DNA from: Steroidobacteraceae bacterium
Lineage (GTDB): Bacteria; Pseudomonadota; Gammaproteobacteria; Steroidobacterales; Steroidobacteraceae
DNA: 15,804 nt
Direction: 5' to 3'
Assembly: GCA_025927665.1 (NCBI GenBank)
Contig: JAICKZ010000031.1
Coordinates: 1-15,804 of the forward strand
Shown here one piece after another: positions 8,938 to 14,676 of this stretch. The first letter of the stretch is position 1. Each line of letters starts with the position of its first letter. The notes beneath the pieces were generated by a model, which made no database searches, was not told the origin of the DNA, and was given only the letters and a program-made list of their open reading frames with translations. The translations under genes were made by a program, and so were the position numbers.

Positions 8938-9163
8938 ATTTGATCCGTATCTTTTAACAAATCAGTTGTCCAATCAATCATCCATACGATCAGGACAACG
9001 TCTGAACAAGTGGAATCAGATGTTACATGATGTAAGTCAATATGAGATTGACTTACAGCTGTGGAAGCAACACCAGAAGCAAGGAGTGTTCTGTGCGGTC
9101 ACAAAATTTGGATTTACCGGAATGCTGTCGCGATTACAAAACCAGCGACGCACTAATCGTTGA
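8924..9163 (+). CDS. Possible small protein in the ftsA-ftsZ interval (79 aa, unrecognised)
   Basis: An ATG ORF starts inside the ftsA 3' end, 14 bases before the end of the ftsA stop codon, with a GAAGGGGTGG purine stretch upstream that could serve as a ribosome binding site. It ends in TGA at 9161-9163. The predicted product is soluble, rich in Gln, Leu, Asn and Arg, with a basic C-terminus (SRLQNQRRTNR), no signal peptide and no membrane segment. I recognise no family. In favour: the coupling overlap matches the pattern of the genes upstream, and the frame covers most of the gap. Against: the frame contains two inverted repeats, one with perfect 11-base arms, which is unusual inside a short coding gene, and this interval is often non-coding in relatives. 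It may instead be part of a regulatory leader for ftsZ. Confidence 0.35.
   Translation: MATIEFDPYLLTNQLSNQSSIRSGQRLNKWNQMLHDVSQYEIDLQLWKQHQKQGVFCAVTKFGFTGMLSRLQNQRRTNR
8965..8999 (+). repeat. Inverted repeat with 7-base arms between ftsA and ftsZ
   Basis: GTTGTCC at 8965-8971 is matched exactly by GGACAAC at 8993-8999 across a 21-base spacer. No T-run follows, so it does not look like an intrinsic terminator. It may be an RNA stem, a widely spaced protein site, or chance; arms of this length in a window this size are not rare. Confidence 0.35.
9031..9057 (+). repeat. Perfect 11-base inverted repeat upstream of ftsZ
   Basis: TGTAAGTCAAT (9031-9041) and its exact complement ATTGACTTACA (9047-9057) flank a five-base centre, ATGAG. 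The dyad lies 168 bases before the ftsZ ATG. As RNA it would form a stable hairpin with a short loop. As DNA it resembles an operator, with half-site centres about 16 bases apart. No T-run follows, so a simple intrinsic terminator is unlikely. It is the longest perfect short-spaced palindrome I found in the window. Confidence 0.65.
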
Positions 9164-9225
9164 AGTATTGATTCTTAATTTTTGTTTTTAGTTTTAATTA
9201 TTTAAGGCTATAGAGGGGACTTATC
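9164..9225 (+). promoter_or_regulatory. U-rich leader and ribosome binding site of ftsZ
   Basis: A T-rich tract at about 9171-9205 precedes AGAGGGGA (9212-9219), a strong Shine-Dalgarno sequence six bases before ATG 9226. Unpaired U-rich leaders can favour ribosomal protein S1 binding. A TTGATT hexamer at 9168-9173 could be part of a -35 box, but I found no -10 at a proper spacing, so a promoter is not claimed here. The leader and binding site would let ftsZ be translated far more than the genes upstream. Confidence 0.5.
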
Positions 9226-10422
9226 ATGTTTGTACTTGCAGATAGCGAAAATCATGGCGCGATAATCAAAGTCATCGGCGTTGGTGGCGGTGGTGGCAAT
9301 GCTGTGTCACATATGGTCACCGCAGGTATTGAAGGTGTGGACTTTGTATGTCTCAACACCGATGCACAGGCATTGAAGCATTCCAAAATTAAAATGGCAT
9401 TGCAAATTGGTTGCAATATCACCAAAGGATTGGGTGCAGGTGCTGACCCTGAAGTGGGTAGACAGGCGGCGATGGAAGATCGCGATCGCATCATTGAAAT
9501 GATTGAAGGTTCGGATATGTTATTCATCACGGCAGGCATGGGTGGTGGTACGGGTACGGGCGCGGCGCCAGTCGTTGCACAAGTTGCCAAGGAGTTGGGA
9601 ATTTTGACCGTTGCGGTGGTAACCAAACCTTTTGCAATGGAAGGCTCCAAGCGTGCCAATCTTGCTGATCAAGGCATTGCTGAATTGTCTAAGCATGTTG
9701 ATTCACTCATTACCATTCCCAATCAAAAACTGTTGAGCGTGTTGGGTGGTGATATGACGTTGTTGGATGCATTCAAGGCCGCAAATCAAGTCTTGCAAGG
9801 TGCCGTACAAGGCATTGCAGAGTTAATCACCAAACCTGGCATGATCAATGTGGACTTTGCCGATGTCCGTACGGTAATGGCAGAGACCGGTATGGCCATG
9901 ATGGGCACTGGCATTGCACGTGGTGAAAATCGTGCGCGTGAAGCAGCAGAAGCCGCAGTCTCCAGCCCATTGCTTGAGGATGTAAATTTGCAAGGTGCGC
10001 ATGGCTTGTTGATCAATGTCACTGCTGGATTAGATTTGCGTACCAGTGAATTTGCAACCGTGGGCGATACAGTAAAGCGATACGCATCAGAAGATGCCAA
10101 TGTAGTAGTGGGTTGTGTGATCGATCCAACGATGAGCGAAGATATTCGCGTTACCGTGGTCGCAACCGGTATTGGTCGTCCAACAGTTCAAATACAGCAA
10201 CCGGAGATGGATAGTCGTCGCGGTATGACTGCGATTGAAGGTGGTCGTGTACCGCGTTTGACAACCGCAGTGACAGATTTGAATGTGCCAACTTACATTC
10301 GCAACCAACGCGAACAACAGGCGATGCATTCATCATCACGACGTGCAGTAGGTGATGGCTTACAAGTAACTGATGAATCCATGCTAGATATTCCGGCCTT
10401 TTTACGCAGGCAGGCAGATTGA
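9226..10422 (+). CDS. ftsZ: Cell division GTPase FtsZ
   Basis: Tubulin homologue that polymerises at mid-cell into the Z-ring and organises septal wall synthesis. The product is 398 aa (E. coli 383). GTP-binding marks: GVGGGGGNAVSHM (18-30), LNTDAQAL (43-50), the tubulin signature GGGTGTGAA (106-114) and the NQKLL segment near 166. The T7 synergy loop NVDFADV carries the catalytic aspartates Asp210 and Asp213. A short variable linker (about residues 325-380) leads to the C-terminal LDIPAFLRRQAD, the conserved peptide that binds FtsA and ZipA. The start is fixed by the AGAGGGGA site and by the match of the N-terminus to E. coli FtsZ (VIKVIGVGGGGGNAV). Unlike its neighbours upstream it does not overlap the preceding gene, which suggests separate control of its level. 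lpxC follows after 100 bases. Confidence 0.98.
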   Translation: MFVLADSENHGAIIKVIGVGGGGGNAVSHMVTAGIEGVDFVCLNTDAQALKHSKIKMALQIGCNITKGLGAGADPEVGRQAAMEDRDRIIEMIEGSDMLFITAGMGGGTGTGAAPVVAQVAKELGILTVAVVTKPFAMEGSKRANLADQGIAELSKHVDSLITIPNQKLLSVLGGDMTLLDAFKAANQVLQGAVQGIAELITKPGMINVDFADVRTVMAETGMAMMGTGIARGENRAREAAEAAVSSPLLEDVNLQGAHGLLINVTAGLDLRTSEFATVGDTVKRYASEDANVVVGCVIDPTMSEDIRVTVVATGIGRPTVQIQQPEMDSRRGMTAIEGGRVPRLTTAVTDLNVPTYIRNQREQQAMHSSSRRAVGDGLQVTDESMLDIPAFLRRQAD

Positions 10423-10522
10423 TCGCATAGATAAGTCGGGTATATATTTGCGGCGCGGCATGGCTGTCACTTATGACAATCAATGCTGTCGATCAGTTGT
10501 ATTTATGGTACGGTGGGCGCTT

Positions 10523-11434
10523 ATGCTTAAACAGCGAACCTTAAAAAGTAGTGTTAGCGCGCGAGGCGTTGGCCTGCATTCCGGCAAGAAAGTGTTAATG
10601 GTGTTGCGACCTGCAGCGCCTAACACCGGTATTGTGTTTTGTCGCACCGATCTTGCAGCGTCATCGTATGTGCCAGCGCGAGCGGACTTGGTGGGCGATA
10701 CAGCATTGGGTACCAGTATTGTCAATGGCAATGCCAAAGTTGCGACGGTTGAACATCTACTATCGGCAATCGCGGGCTTGGGTGTTGATAATGCTTACGT
10801 TGACTTATCCGCACCTGAAGTGCCGATCATGGATGGTAGCGCAGCTCCTTTTGTATTCTTACTGCAAGCAGCAGGTATTGAAGAACAGAATGCGCCTAAA
10901 CGTTTTATCCGCGTGTTGAAGTCTGTTCGTGTTACCGATGGCGACAAGTGGGCAGAATTCAAACCTTATGATGGTTTCAAACTCAACATCGAATTGGAGT
11001 TTGATCATCCAGTGTTCAAGAAGCGTCAACAAACCGGCAGCATGGAATTTTCCACCACCGCGTTCCTTAAAGAAATCAGTCGTGCACGCACCTTTGGTTT
11101 TGTCAAGGACCTCGAGTACATGCGTTCGCGTAATCTGGCACTGGGTGGCACATTGGAAAATGCCATTGTGCTGGATGACTATCGCATTTTGAATGAAGAT
11201 GGTTTGCGTTATGACGATGAGTTCGTCAAGCACAAAATTCTCGATGCCATTGGCGATCTCTACCTGATCGGCGGACCCATGTTGGGTGAGTTCACTGGTT
11301 ATAAATCCGGCCATGGACTTAATAATAAATTGCTACGCACGTTGTTGGCAGATAAAGGAGCAACTGAAGTGGTCAGCTTTAGCGAAGCACAGCCTGGACC
11401 GATTTCATTCTCCACCGCGTTAGCAATGGCTTAA
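10523..11434 (+). CDS. lpxC: UDP-3-O-acyl-N-acetylglucosamine deacetylase
   Basis: Zinc enzyme that removes the acetyl group from UDP-3-O-acyl-GlcNAc, the committed step of lipid A synthesis, in the cytoplasm. The product is 303 aa (E. coli 305). Zinc ligands are His78 in VEHLLSA, and His237 and Asp241 in HKILDAIGD. Glu77 and His264 (KSGHGLNNKL) are the expected acid-base residues. Also present are GVGLHSGKKV (15-24), APEVPIMDGSAAPF (97-110) and SRARTFGF (186-193). Numbering is one less than E. coli throughout, which supports ATG 10523. The frame is open upstream to a TTG at 10448 and has an ATG at 10505, but neither has a ribosome binding site or fits the family N-terminus (LKQRTLK). The binding site at 10523 is weak (GGTGGG). 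It ends the dcw cluster, and the next gene is convergent. Confidence 0.97.
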   Translation: MLKQRTLKSSVSARGVGLHSGKKVLMVLRPAAPNTGIVFCRTDLAASSYVPARADLVGDTALGTSIVNGNAKVATVEHLLSAIAGLGVDNAYVDLSAPEVPIMDGSAAPFVFLLQAAGIEEQNAPKRFIRVLKSVRVTDGDKWAEFKPYDGFKLNIELEFDHPVFKKRQQTGSMEFSTTAFLKEISRARTFGFVKDLEYMRSRNLALGGTLENAIVLDDYRILNEDGLRYDDEFVKHKILDAIGDLYLIGGPMLGEFTGYKSGHGLNNKLLRTLLADKGATEVVSFSEAQPGPISFSTALAMA

Positions 11435-11441
11435 GCCTTTC

Positions 11442-11473
11442 GCCACGTACAAGTATTCAGCGTGTCTTTTTTT
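11442..11473 (+). terminator. Possible weak terminator after lpxC
   Basis: GCCACG (11442-11447) can pair with CGTGTC (11461-11466) with one mismatch across a 13-base loop, followed by seven T residues at 11467-11473. It lies eight bases after the lpxC stop, where a terminator for the long dcw transcript would be expected. The stem is poor, and the T-run also encodes lysines at the end of the convergent gene, so the call is tentative. Confidence 0.25.
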
Positions 11474-11825
11474 CTTTGCTTGCTGCGTCGCGTGCCTGTG
11501 CAAAGCCCACTCGATAAGAATCAACAATGCCAATGATCCACACTATAAAAATCGTGATCGTCGCAATGTTCATTGATTGGCTTGAACGTTGGGATTGTTG
11601 TTGCACCAACTGAGTAATGTGCGCAACGTCAAGTGACGTGTCATTGTTTACAAGCTTATCCGCGACATTGAAAGCTTCGTTGACCACGCCTGACATGAGG
11701 AAGTAAGTGGCCGCCGCCGCAATGAGAATCAGTAATATTCCTGGCACATAGCGTCGCAGATAAAGATGTCCGGCACCCGGAAAAACCAGGGCGGAGATTA
11801 ACGCAGCTTTGATTGATTTTTTCAC
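11457..11825 (-). CDS. Small membrane protein with a PGAGHLYL motif, function unknown
   Basis: A 122-aa product beginning VKKSIKAALISALVFPGAGHLYLRR. The GTG start at 11825 is chosen over an in-frame upstream codon at 11873 because AGAGGT lies six bases before it and the basic-then-hydrophobic N-terminus starts there. A short hydrophobic stretch (7-19) contains PGAGHLYL (16-23). This is followed by basic residues, a membrane segment at about 29-48, a polar Gln/Ser-rich middle (50-85), a second segment at about 88-103, and a basic tail after VDSYRVGFAQARD. The P-G-x-G-H-x-Y pattern near a turn, plus a terminal D-x-Y-R, resembles small TM2-like or related two-helix membrane families, but I cannot assign one. 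It is convergent with lpxC with 22 bases between the stops, so it is probably transcribed alone. Confidence 0.7.
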   Translation of the reverse strand: MKKSIKAALISALVFPGAGHLYLRRYVPGILLILIAAAATYFLMSGVVNEAFNVADKLVNNDTSLDVAHITQLVQQQSQRSSQSMNIATITIFIVWIIGIVDSYRVGFAQARDAASKEKKTR

Positions 11826-12156
11826 AAGAAAACCTCTATTTATTGCAGCCAGTATAAGCCTTACGTAAGACATCTTGGTATTTGCAATAAAGCGTGTGCA
11901 TATTTACCTTAACTATTCGATGGATTAAGGGCACAGATTGAACTATCCAATCTATATCGCGAACTGACACAGCGTTGAATTGCAACAAGGCAGTAAGCAA
12001 ACTGACGAACGTAAATGGCGATGCGGATTCTGCTGATGATTGCATGATAATGAGCGACTACTATCAAAAATCCTGAATCAATGCTTGTCCTATGCCAGTG
12101 TCCTTTGCAATGAAGTTGCACCTGACACATCATGTATGATCTATGAGGGTGGGAAT
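11826..12156. other. Intergenic stretch without a convincing gene
   Basis: These 331 bases separate the minus-strand membrane protein from the unrecognised plus-strand ORF. Next to 11826 they hold the leader and candidate promoter of the membrane protein. The rest looks AT-richer than the flanking operons and contains short overlapping frames on both strands with no ribosome binding sites and no recognisable product. A plus-strand frame continuous with the gene at 12157 is open from TTG 12040, directly after a TGA, so part of the right end may be coding if that gene starts early. I see no tRNA, insertion-sequence end or strong terminator. Confidence 0.5.
11851..11869 (-). promoter_or_regulatory. 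Candidate -10 box and 10-base palindrome upstream of the small membrane protein
   Basis: Read on the minus strand, TATACT (11856-11851) is a good sigma-70 -10 box about 25 bases before the GTG start. Directly upstream lies the perfect palindrome CTTACGTAAG (11860-11869), where a repressor could cover the -10/-35 spacer. No good -35 hexamer is seen at 16-18 bases, so the promoter is tentative. Confidence 0.3.
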
Positions 12157-12435
12157 ATGGCTATTTGTAGACTTACGCAATACGTTAAACCAAGCGATCT
12201 GATTTTTGATGTTCGGTATGGATTATGGAGGAAGTCCATCAACGTATTGGGCAACAAATATTCATTTGCCGATAGTGATCCATTGCGAGTGTGTGAAACG
12301 GTCAACTATTATATTTTCACCTATATGAGCACTAACAATCGTGGCGCCGATGACAGTGAAGAGTTTGTTGAATTTTGTGCTCAGGATATTTTGCCGCTGA
12401 CAACTTCTTTTCTTGAACGATTGCGTCGAGCTTGA
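12157..12435 (+). CDS. Hypothetical protein of 92 aa, unrecognised
   Basis: This ORF starts at ATG 12157 with GAGGG seven bases upstream, the only good ribosome binding site in the frame, and ends in TGA at 12433-12435. The same frame is open back to 12040 (TTG, 131 aa) with another ATG at 12136, so a longer N-terminus is possible. The product is soluble and mixed in character: an N-terminal half with basic and aromatic residues (VKPSDLIFDVRYGLWRKS), a central NYYIFTYMSTNN, an acidic DDSEEFVEF and a C-terminal LERLRRA. It has no signal peptide, membrane segment or motif I know. It is convergent with the FlhB-like gene, whose stop lies 10 bases away, and has no clear promoter. Codon choice looks less biased than in the dcw genes. 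It may be a lineage-specific gene. Confidence 0.45.
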   Translation: MAICRLTQYVKPSDLIFDVRYGLWRKSINVLGNKYSFADSDPLRVCETVNYYIFTYMSTNNRGADDSEEFVEFCAQDILPLTTSFLERLRRA

Positions 12436-12445
12436 AACGTCAATA

Positions 12446-12724
12446 TCACTTCACCTTTCGAGTTCCTGCTACTTGCCAAGCAAATGCTAATACTTGAGCC
12501 ACTGCGACATAGAGTTCACGCGGTATCTCTTTGTTCAGATCTATGCGTGATAATGCGTTTGCCAATGCAGTATCTTGATCAAGAGGTATGCCGTGAGCGT
12601 GAGCGATCTTGATAATGTTCTGTGCAACCAATCCGCTGCCTTTGGCCAGAATACGTGGCGCGCCACGACCGGAATAATGTAATGCGACGGCCAGTGCAGG
12701 ACGATTTTTTTCTGTTTCACTCAT
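12446..12724 (-). CDS. Stand-alone FlhB C-terminal-domain protein (export switch-like)
   Basis: A 92-aa cytoplasmic protein matching only the C-terminal cytoplasmic domain of FlhB/YscU, the flagellar and type III export switch: PALAVALHYSGRG (9-21), APRILAKGSGLVAQNI (22-37), GIPLDQDTALANAL (45-58) and IPRELYVAVAQVLAFAWQ (67-84). It has none of the FlhB membrane helices. The NPTH autocleavage sequence that precedes AVAL in FlhB is replaced by NRPA, so it should not self-cleave. Small proteins of this kind (FlhX, YlqH type) are known beside flagellar genes. Its ATG overlaps the stop of the FliK-family gene as ATGA, so the two are co-translated. FliK is the partner that signals to the FlhB C-terminal domain, which makes this pairing meaningful. 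The exact role here is not known. Confidence 0.85.
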   Translation of the reverse strand: MSETEKNRPALAVALHYSGRGAPRILAKGSGLVAQNIIKIAHAHGIPLDQDTALANALSRIDLNKEIPRELYVAVAQVLAFAWQVAGTRKVK

Positions 12725-13902
12725 GCGTGATAATCCAATAAGCGTTGCAAACGCAGACTTGCATCATCGACGGGATTGCCATGCAAGCAAACTAGTTGTT
12801 CTACTTTCAAACCTTGTTGCTCAAGCGAAGCACGCAACGTTTCTAGTTGCTGAGTTAAATCACCTACCAGCTGTGGTGAATCAGATCGTAACCGTACATT
12901 CAGACGCATACCTTGCAAGCTGACTTTCGCATGCATCGCGCCATTGGCACCCAGATCCATTGCGACTTCCACCGACCATGCCGCCTCATCTTGCGGATCA
13001 GATTTGGCGTTACGTTCAAACTTGAAGCGTAACAGTTCACCACGATCATCATTGCGAATGGCTACTTCAATTAAGCAAGCGGTGATACCTTGTTGCATGG
13101 CGTTAGCATTCAGCAATTGAGTGGTATTGATGCGTGACAAAGTGCCATCGGTCTGTTGCTTTAATTCATTTAGTTGTGATGCAGTGGTATCCAGCCCCGA
13201 CAGTGATGCCGGACCCGTAGGCATGGCATGCAGTGCGCCTTGTAACATGGGCAGTGGACCGGGTGGTTGAGGATTATTCGGAGTCTTGTCGACGTTCAAG
13301 CTTAGTAATTGCTCACGCAGCTGAAGCAGCTGCGCTTTGAAATCGTTATTCAGTGTCTGTGCTTGCATCGTGGGTGAATTGATCGCTTGTGATAATTGTG
13401 CTTCGAGAAATTCACCCGAGTTCTGCAGCGCATGTTGCAAAGCGGTGGGATCTGTCAATGTTGCCGCTTCAGGTAAGCCATCCCACAACGCTTGCAGTGC
13501 ATTGACCACGCTTGCAGGCAGCTGGGCACGATTGACTCCATCACGCGCCAGCCAACCCAGATTTGCCAGTAATGGTGTGGGTGAAGTCTGTTTCGGTAAA
13601 AAGCGTCGCAGTGCTTCATCGGTCACTTGTATATTCGCCGGTTCATCCAAGGTTTCGAGTGCAAGCACCGGACTATTGCGCAGTACTCGCACCTTCAATT
13701 GGTCACCATCCATTGGGCCTGCGAGATTACCGGATGCCAAGCGAGTGGGCAGTCGTTGATTGTCGATTTTTAGCCAGAGTTGTCCATCCACATCGCGTAC
13801 CGCTATTGCTTCAAGAATCGCGCCCACAGTCCAAAGTGACCGCTGTGGCATATTCAGCGCGGCCGGACGCGAATCATTAGCAGCAAGCACATCAATACGC
13901 AC
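12721..13902 (-). CDS. fliK: Flagellar hook-length control protein, FliK family
   Basis: A secreted ruler-type protein that measures the hook and tells FlhB to switch export from hook to filament subunits. The product is 393 aa. The N-terminal part (about 20-85) has a small beta-rich section (WTVGAILEAIAV, QLWLKIDNQRLP). The middle (about 100-270) is rich in Gln, Leu, Asn and Pro, as expected for a flexible ruler. The C-terminal Flg_hook domain (about 305-375) shows WSVEVAMDLGANG, VSLQGMRLNVRLRSDS, LETLRASLEQQGLKV and LVCLHGNP. The GTG start at 13902 has a weak ribosome binding site; the next in-frame Met is residue 18. It is co-translated with the FlhB-like gene and lies about 75 bases downstream of a sigma-28-type promoter. 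It could be a FliK paralogue and not the main hook-length gene, since no other hook genes are in view. Confidence 0.8.
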   Translation of the reverse strand: MRIDVLAANDSRPAALNMPQRSLWTVGAILEAIAVRDVDGQLWLKIDNQRLPTRLASGNLAGPMDGDQLKVRVLRNSPVLALETLDEPANIQVTDEALRRFLPKQTSPTPLLANLGWLARDGVNRAQLPASVVNALQALWDGLPEAATLTDPTALQHALQNSGEFLEAQLSQAINSPTMQAQTLNNDFKAQLLQLREQLLSLNVDKTPNNPQPPGPLPMLQGALHAMPTGPASLSGLDTTASQLNELKQQTDGTLSRINTTQLLNANAMQQGITACLIEVAIRNDDRGELLRFKFERNAKSDPQDEAAWSVEVAMDLGANGAMHAKVSLQGMRLNVRLRSDSPQLVGDLTQQLETLRASLEQQGLKVEQLVCLHGNPVDDASLRLQRLLDYHA

Positions 13903-13977
13903 GTAAGGTGATGTCCATCAATGCAAAAAACTTAAAATTCAGAAAGGGCGAACCGACTGTGAGATTCATCACTGAAT

Positions 13978-14004
13978 TTATCGGCAATAGGGTGCTTTCA
14001 CTTA
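13978..14004 (-). promoter_or_regulatory. Sigma-28 (FliA) promoter for the fliK-flhB-like unit
   Basis: On the minus strand, TAAG (14004-14001), a 15-base spacer and GCCGATAA (13985-13978) match the FliA consensus TAAA-N15-GCCGATAA with an exact -10 and one mismatch in the -35. Transcription would start near 13971, giving a leader of about 70 bases before the fliK GTG. The spacing and the flagellar target make it convincing. Confidence 0.7.
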
Positions 14005-14043
14005 AATCGATATGTTTTAGCAGAGAGTGCGACCGTAATCGGT

Positions 14044-14070
14044 TAAAGAGCACCGCAATTGTGCCGATAC
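14044..14070 (+). promoter_or_regulatory. Sigma-28 (FliA) promoter for the STAS-cheA unit
   Basis: TAAA (14044-14047), exactly 15 bases, then GCCGATAC (14063-14070) matches the FliA consensus TAAA-N15-GCCGATAA with a single mismatch at the last base. Transcription would start near 14077, about 50 bases before ATG 14128. It points away from the minus-strand copy, and the two -35 boxes are 39 bases apart. Confidence 0.75.
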
Positions 14071-14127
14071 GTGTCCCGTAGCAACACTCGTAAGCGGTAT
14101 TGCCTCCTTTAATTTGATGAGATTGCA

Positions 14128-14625
14128 ATGAAGTTTGAAGTGACGGATGCGGACTATGCGGAACAACTGCTCACCGCTGCAGAAGCGTTGACACCTCAAT
14201 CCGTGGCGGCAGTCGCTGATGACAGTAATTCAGATAGCAAAGTAAATGAGACCGATGTAACGAATCAGACCGACGCAACTGCAATGAGCAAAGTAATGAC
14301 TGAAGTGAATACCGAAATAAAATCGGATGACAGTGCTGTTGGCGCAATGATACTGCCAACGCAATGTTTGATGCGTGATGCGCTTGATCTCAAGACGCAA
14401 TTGTTGTTACGGATTAATGTAGAGACCACAGTGCAAATTGATGTCTCCAAAGTCGAGCGTATTGATGCCGCCGCAATGCAAGTATTACTGGTATTTGTGC
14501 GTCAACGTACCCAACATCAACGCAAGGTTGAATGGTTGGGTATCAATGCAGTGATGACAGAAGCAGTCACAGTGCTGGGCTTGGCGTCACTGCTGCAATG
14601 GCCTGAGTCGAGAGAAGCCGCATGA
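14128..14625 (+). CDS. STAS-domain protein of the chemotaxis locus
   Basis: A 165-aa cytoplasmic protein. Residues 1-73 are a polar, acidic, Thr/Asn/Asp-rich region that looks disordered. Residues about 76-160 form a STAS domain of the SpoIIAA/MlaB type: ILPTQCLMRDALDL, VQIDVSKVERIDAAAMQVLLVFV, KVEWLGIN, and EAVTVLGLASLL. The position of the phosphorylated serine of SpoIIAA (second Ser in D-S-S-G) is Ala115 here (IDAAAM), so control by serine phosphorylation is unlikely. STAS proteins occur beside cheA and cheY in several gammaproteobacteria, but their role is not settled. The start at 14128 has a weak binding site (ATGAGA); later in-frame ATGs, such as the one for residue 74, would remove the N-terminal tail. 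A sigma-28 promoter lies just upstream and cheA just downstream. Confidence 0.75.
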   Translation: MKFEVTDADYAEQLLTAAEALTPQSVAAVADDSNSDSKVNETDVTNQTDATAMSKVMTEVNTEIKSDDSAVGAMILPTQCLMRDALDLKTQLLLRINVETTVQIDVSKVERIDAAAMQVLLVFVRQRTQHQRKVEWLGINAVMTEAVTVLGLASLLQWPESREAA

Positions 14626-14672
14626 TCACTAATAACTCAAGCAACGCAAGTACTGCGTCGCGAGCGGAGTAA
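14622..14672 (+). other. Sixteen-codon ORF between the STAS gene and cheA
   Basis: An ATG that overlaps the STAS stop as ATGA opens a frame of 16 codons (MITNNSSNASTASRAE) ending in TAA at 14670-14672, five bases before the cheA ATG. The cheA Shine-Dalgarno GGAG lies in its last codons. It may couple translation across the 51-base gap or be chance. I do not claim a functional peptide. Confidence 0.2.
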
Positions 14673-14676
14673 CAAC

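Noticed and set aside
9160..9204. Sigma-70 promoter for ftsZ in the T-rich tract (TTGAAG or TTGATT with TATTTA)
   Set aside because: The spacings are far from 16-18 bases, or the -10 is poor. Any ftsZ promoter is more likely inside the upstream genes, but I cannot place it.
9252..9659. Minus-strand open frame of 135 codons inside ftsZ
   Set aside because: It lies antisense to a certain gene, is rich in Ala and Pro from the opposite-strand codons, and has no ribosome binding site; a shadow frame.
10465..10509. Possible promoter and small dyad (TGTCA-CTTA-TGACA, then ATGACA...TTGTAT) before lpxC
   Set aside because: The arms are only five bases, and the -10 candidate matches the consensus at three of six positions; too weak to report as a feature.
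10859..11314. Minus-strand open frame of 151 codons inside lpxC
   Set aside because: Antisense to conserved LpxC active-site sequence, with no recognisable product.
9032..11869. Shared CTTAC/GTAAG words in the dyad before ftsZ and the palindrome at 11860
   Set aside because: The half-sites are in opposite order and the flanks differ, so a common regulator is not supported.
14102..14110. Strong minus-strand Shine-Dalgarno-like AAAGGAGGC between fliK and the STAS gene
   Set aside because: No start codon lies at a usable distance on the minus strand, and no protein-like frame follows.
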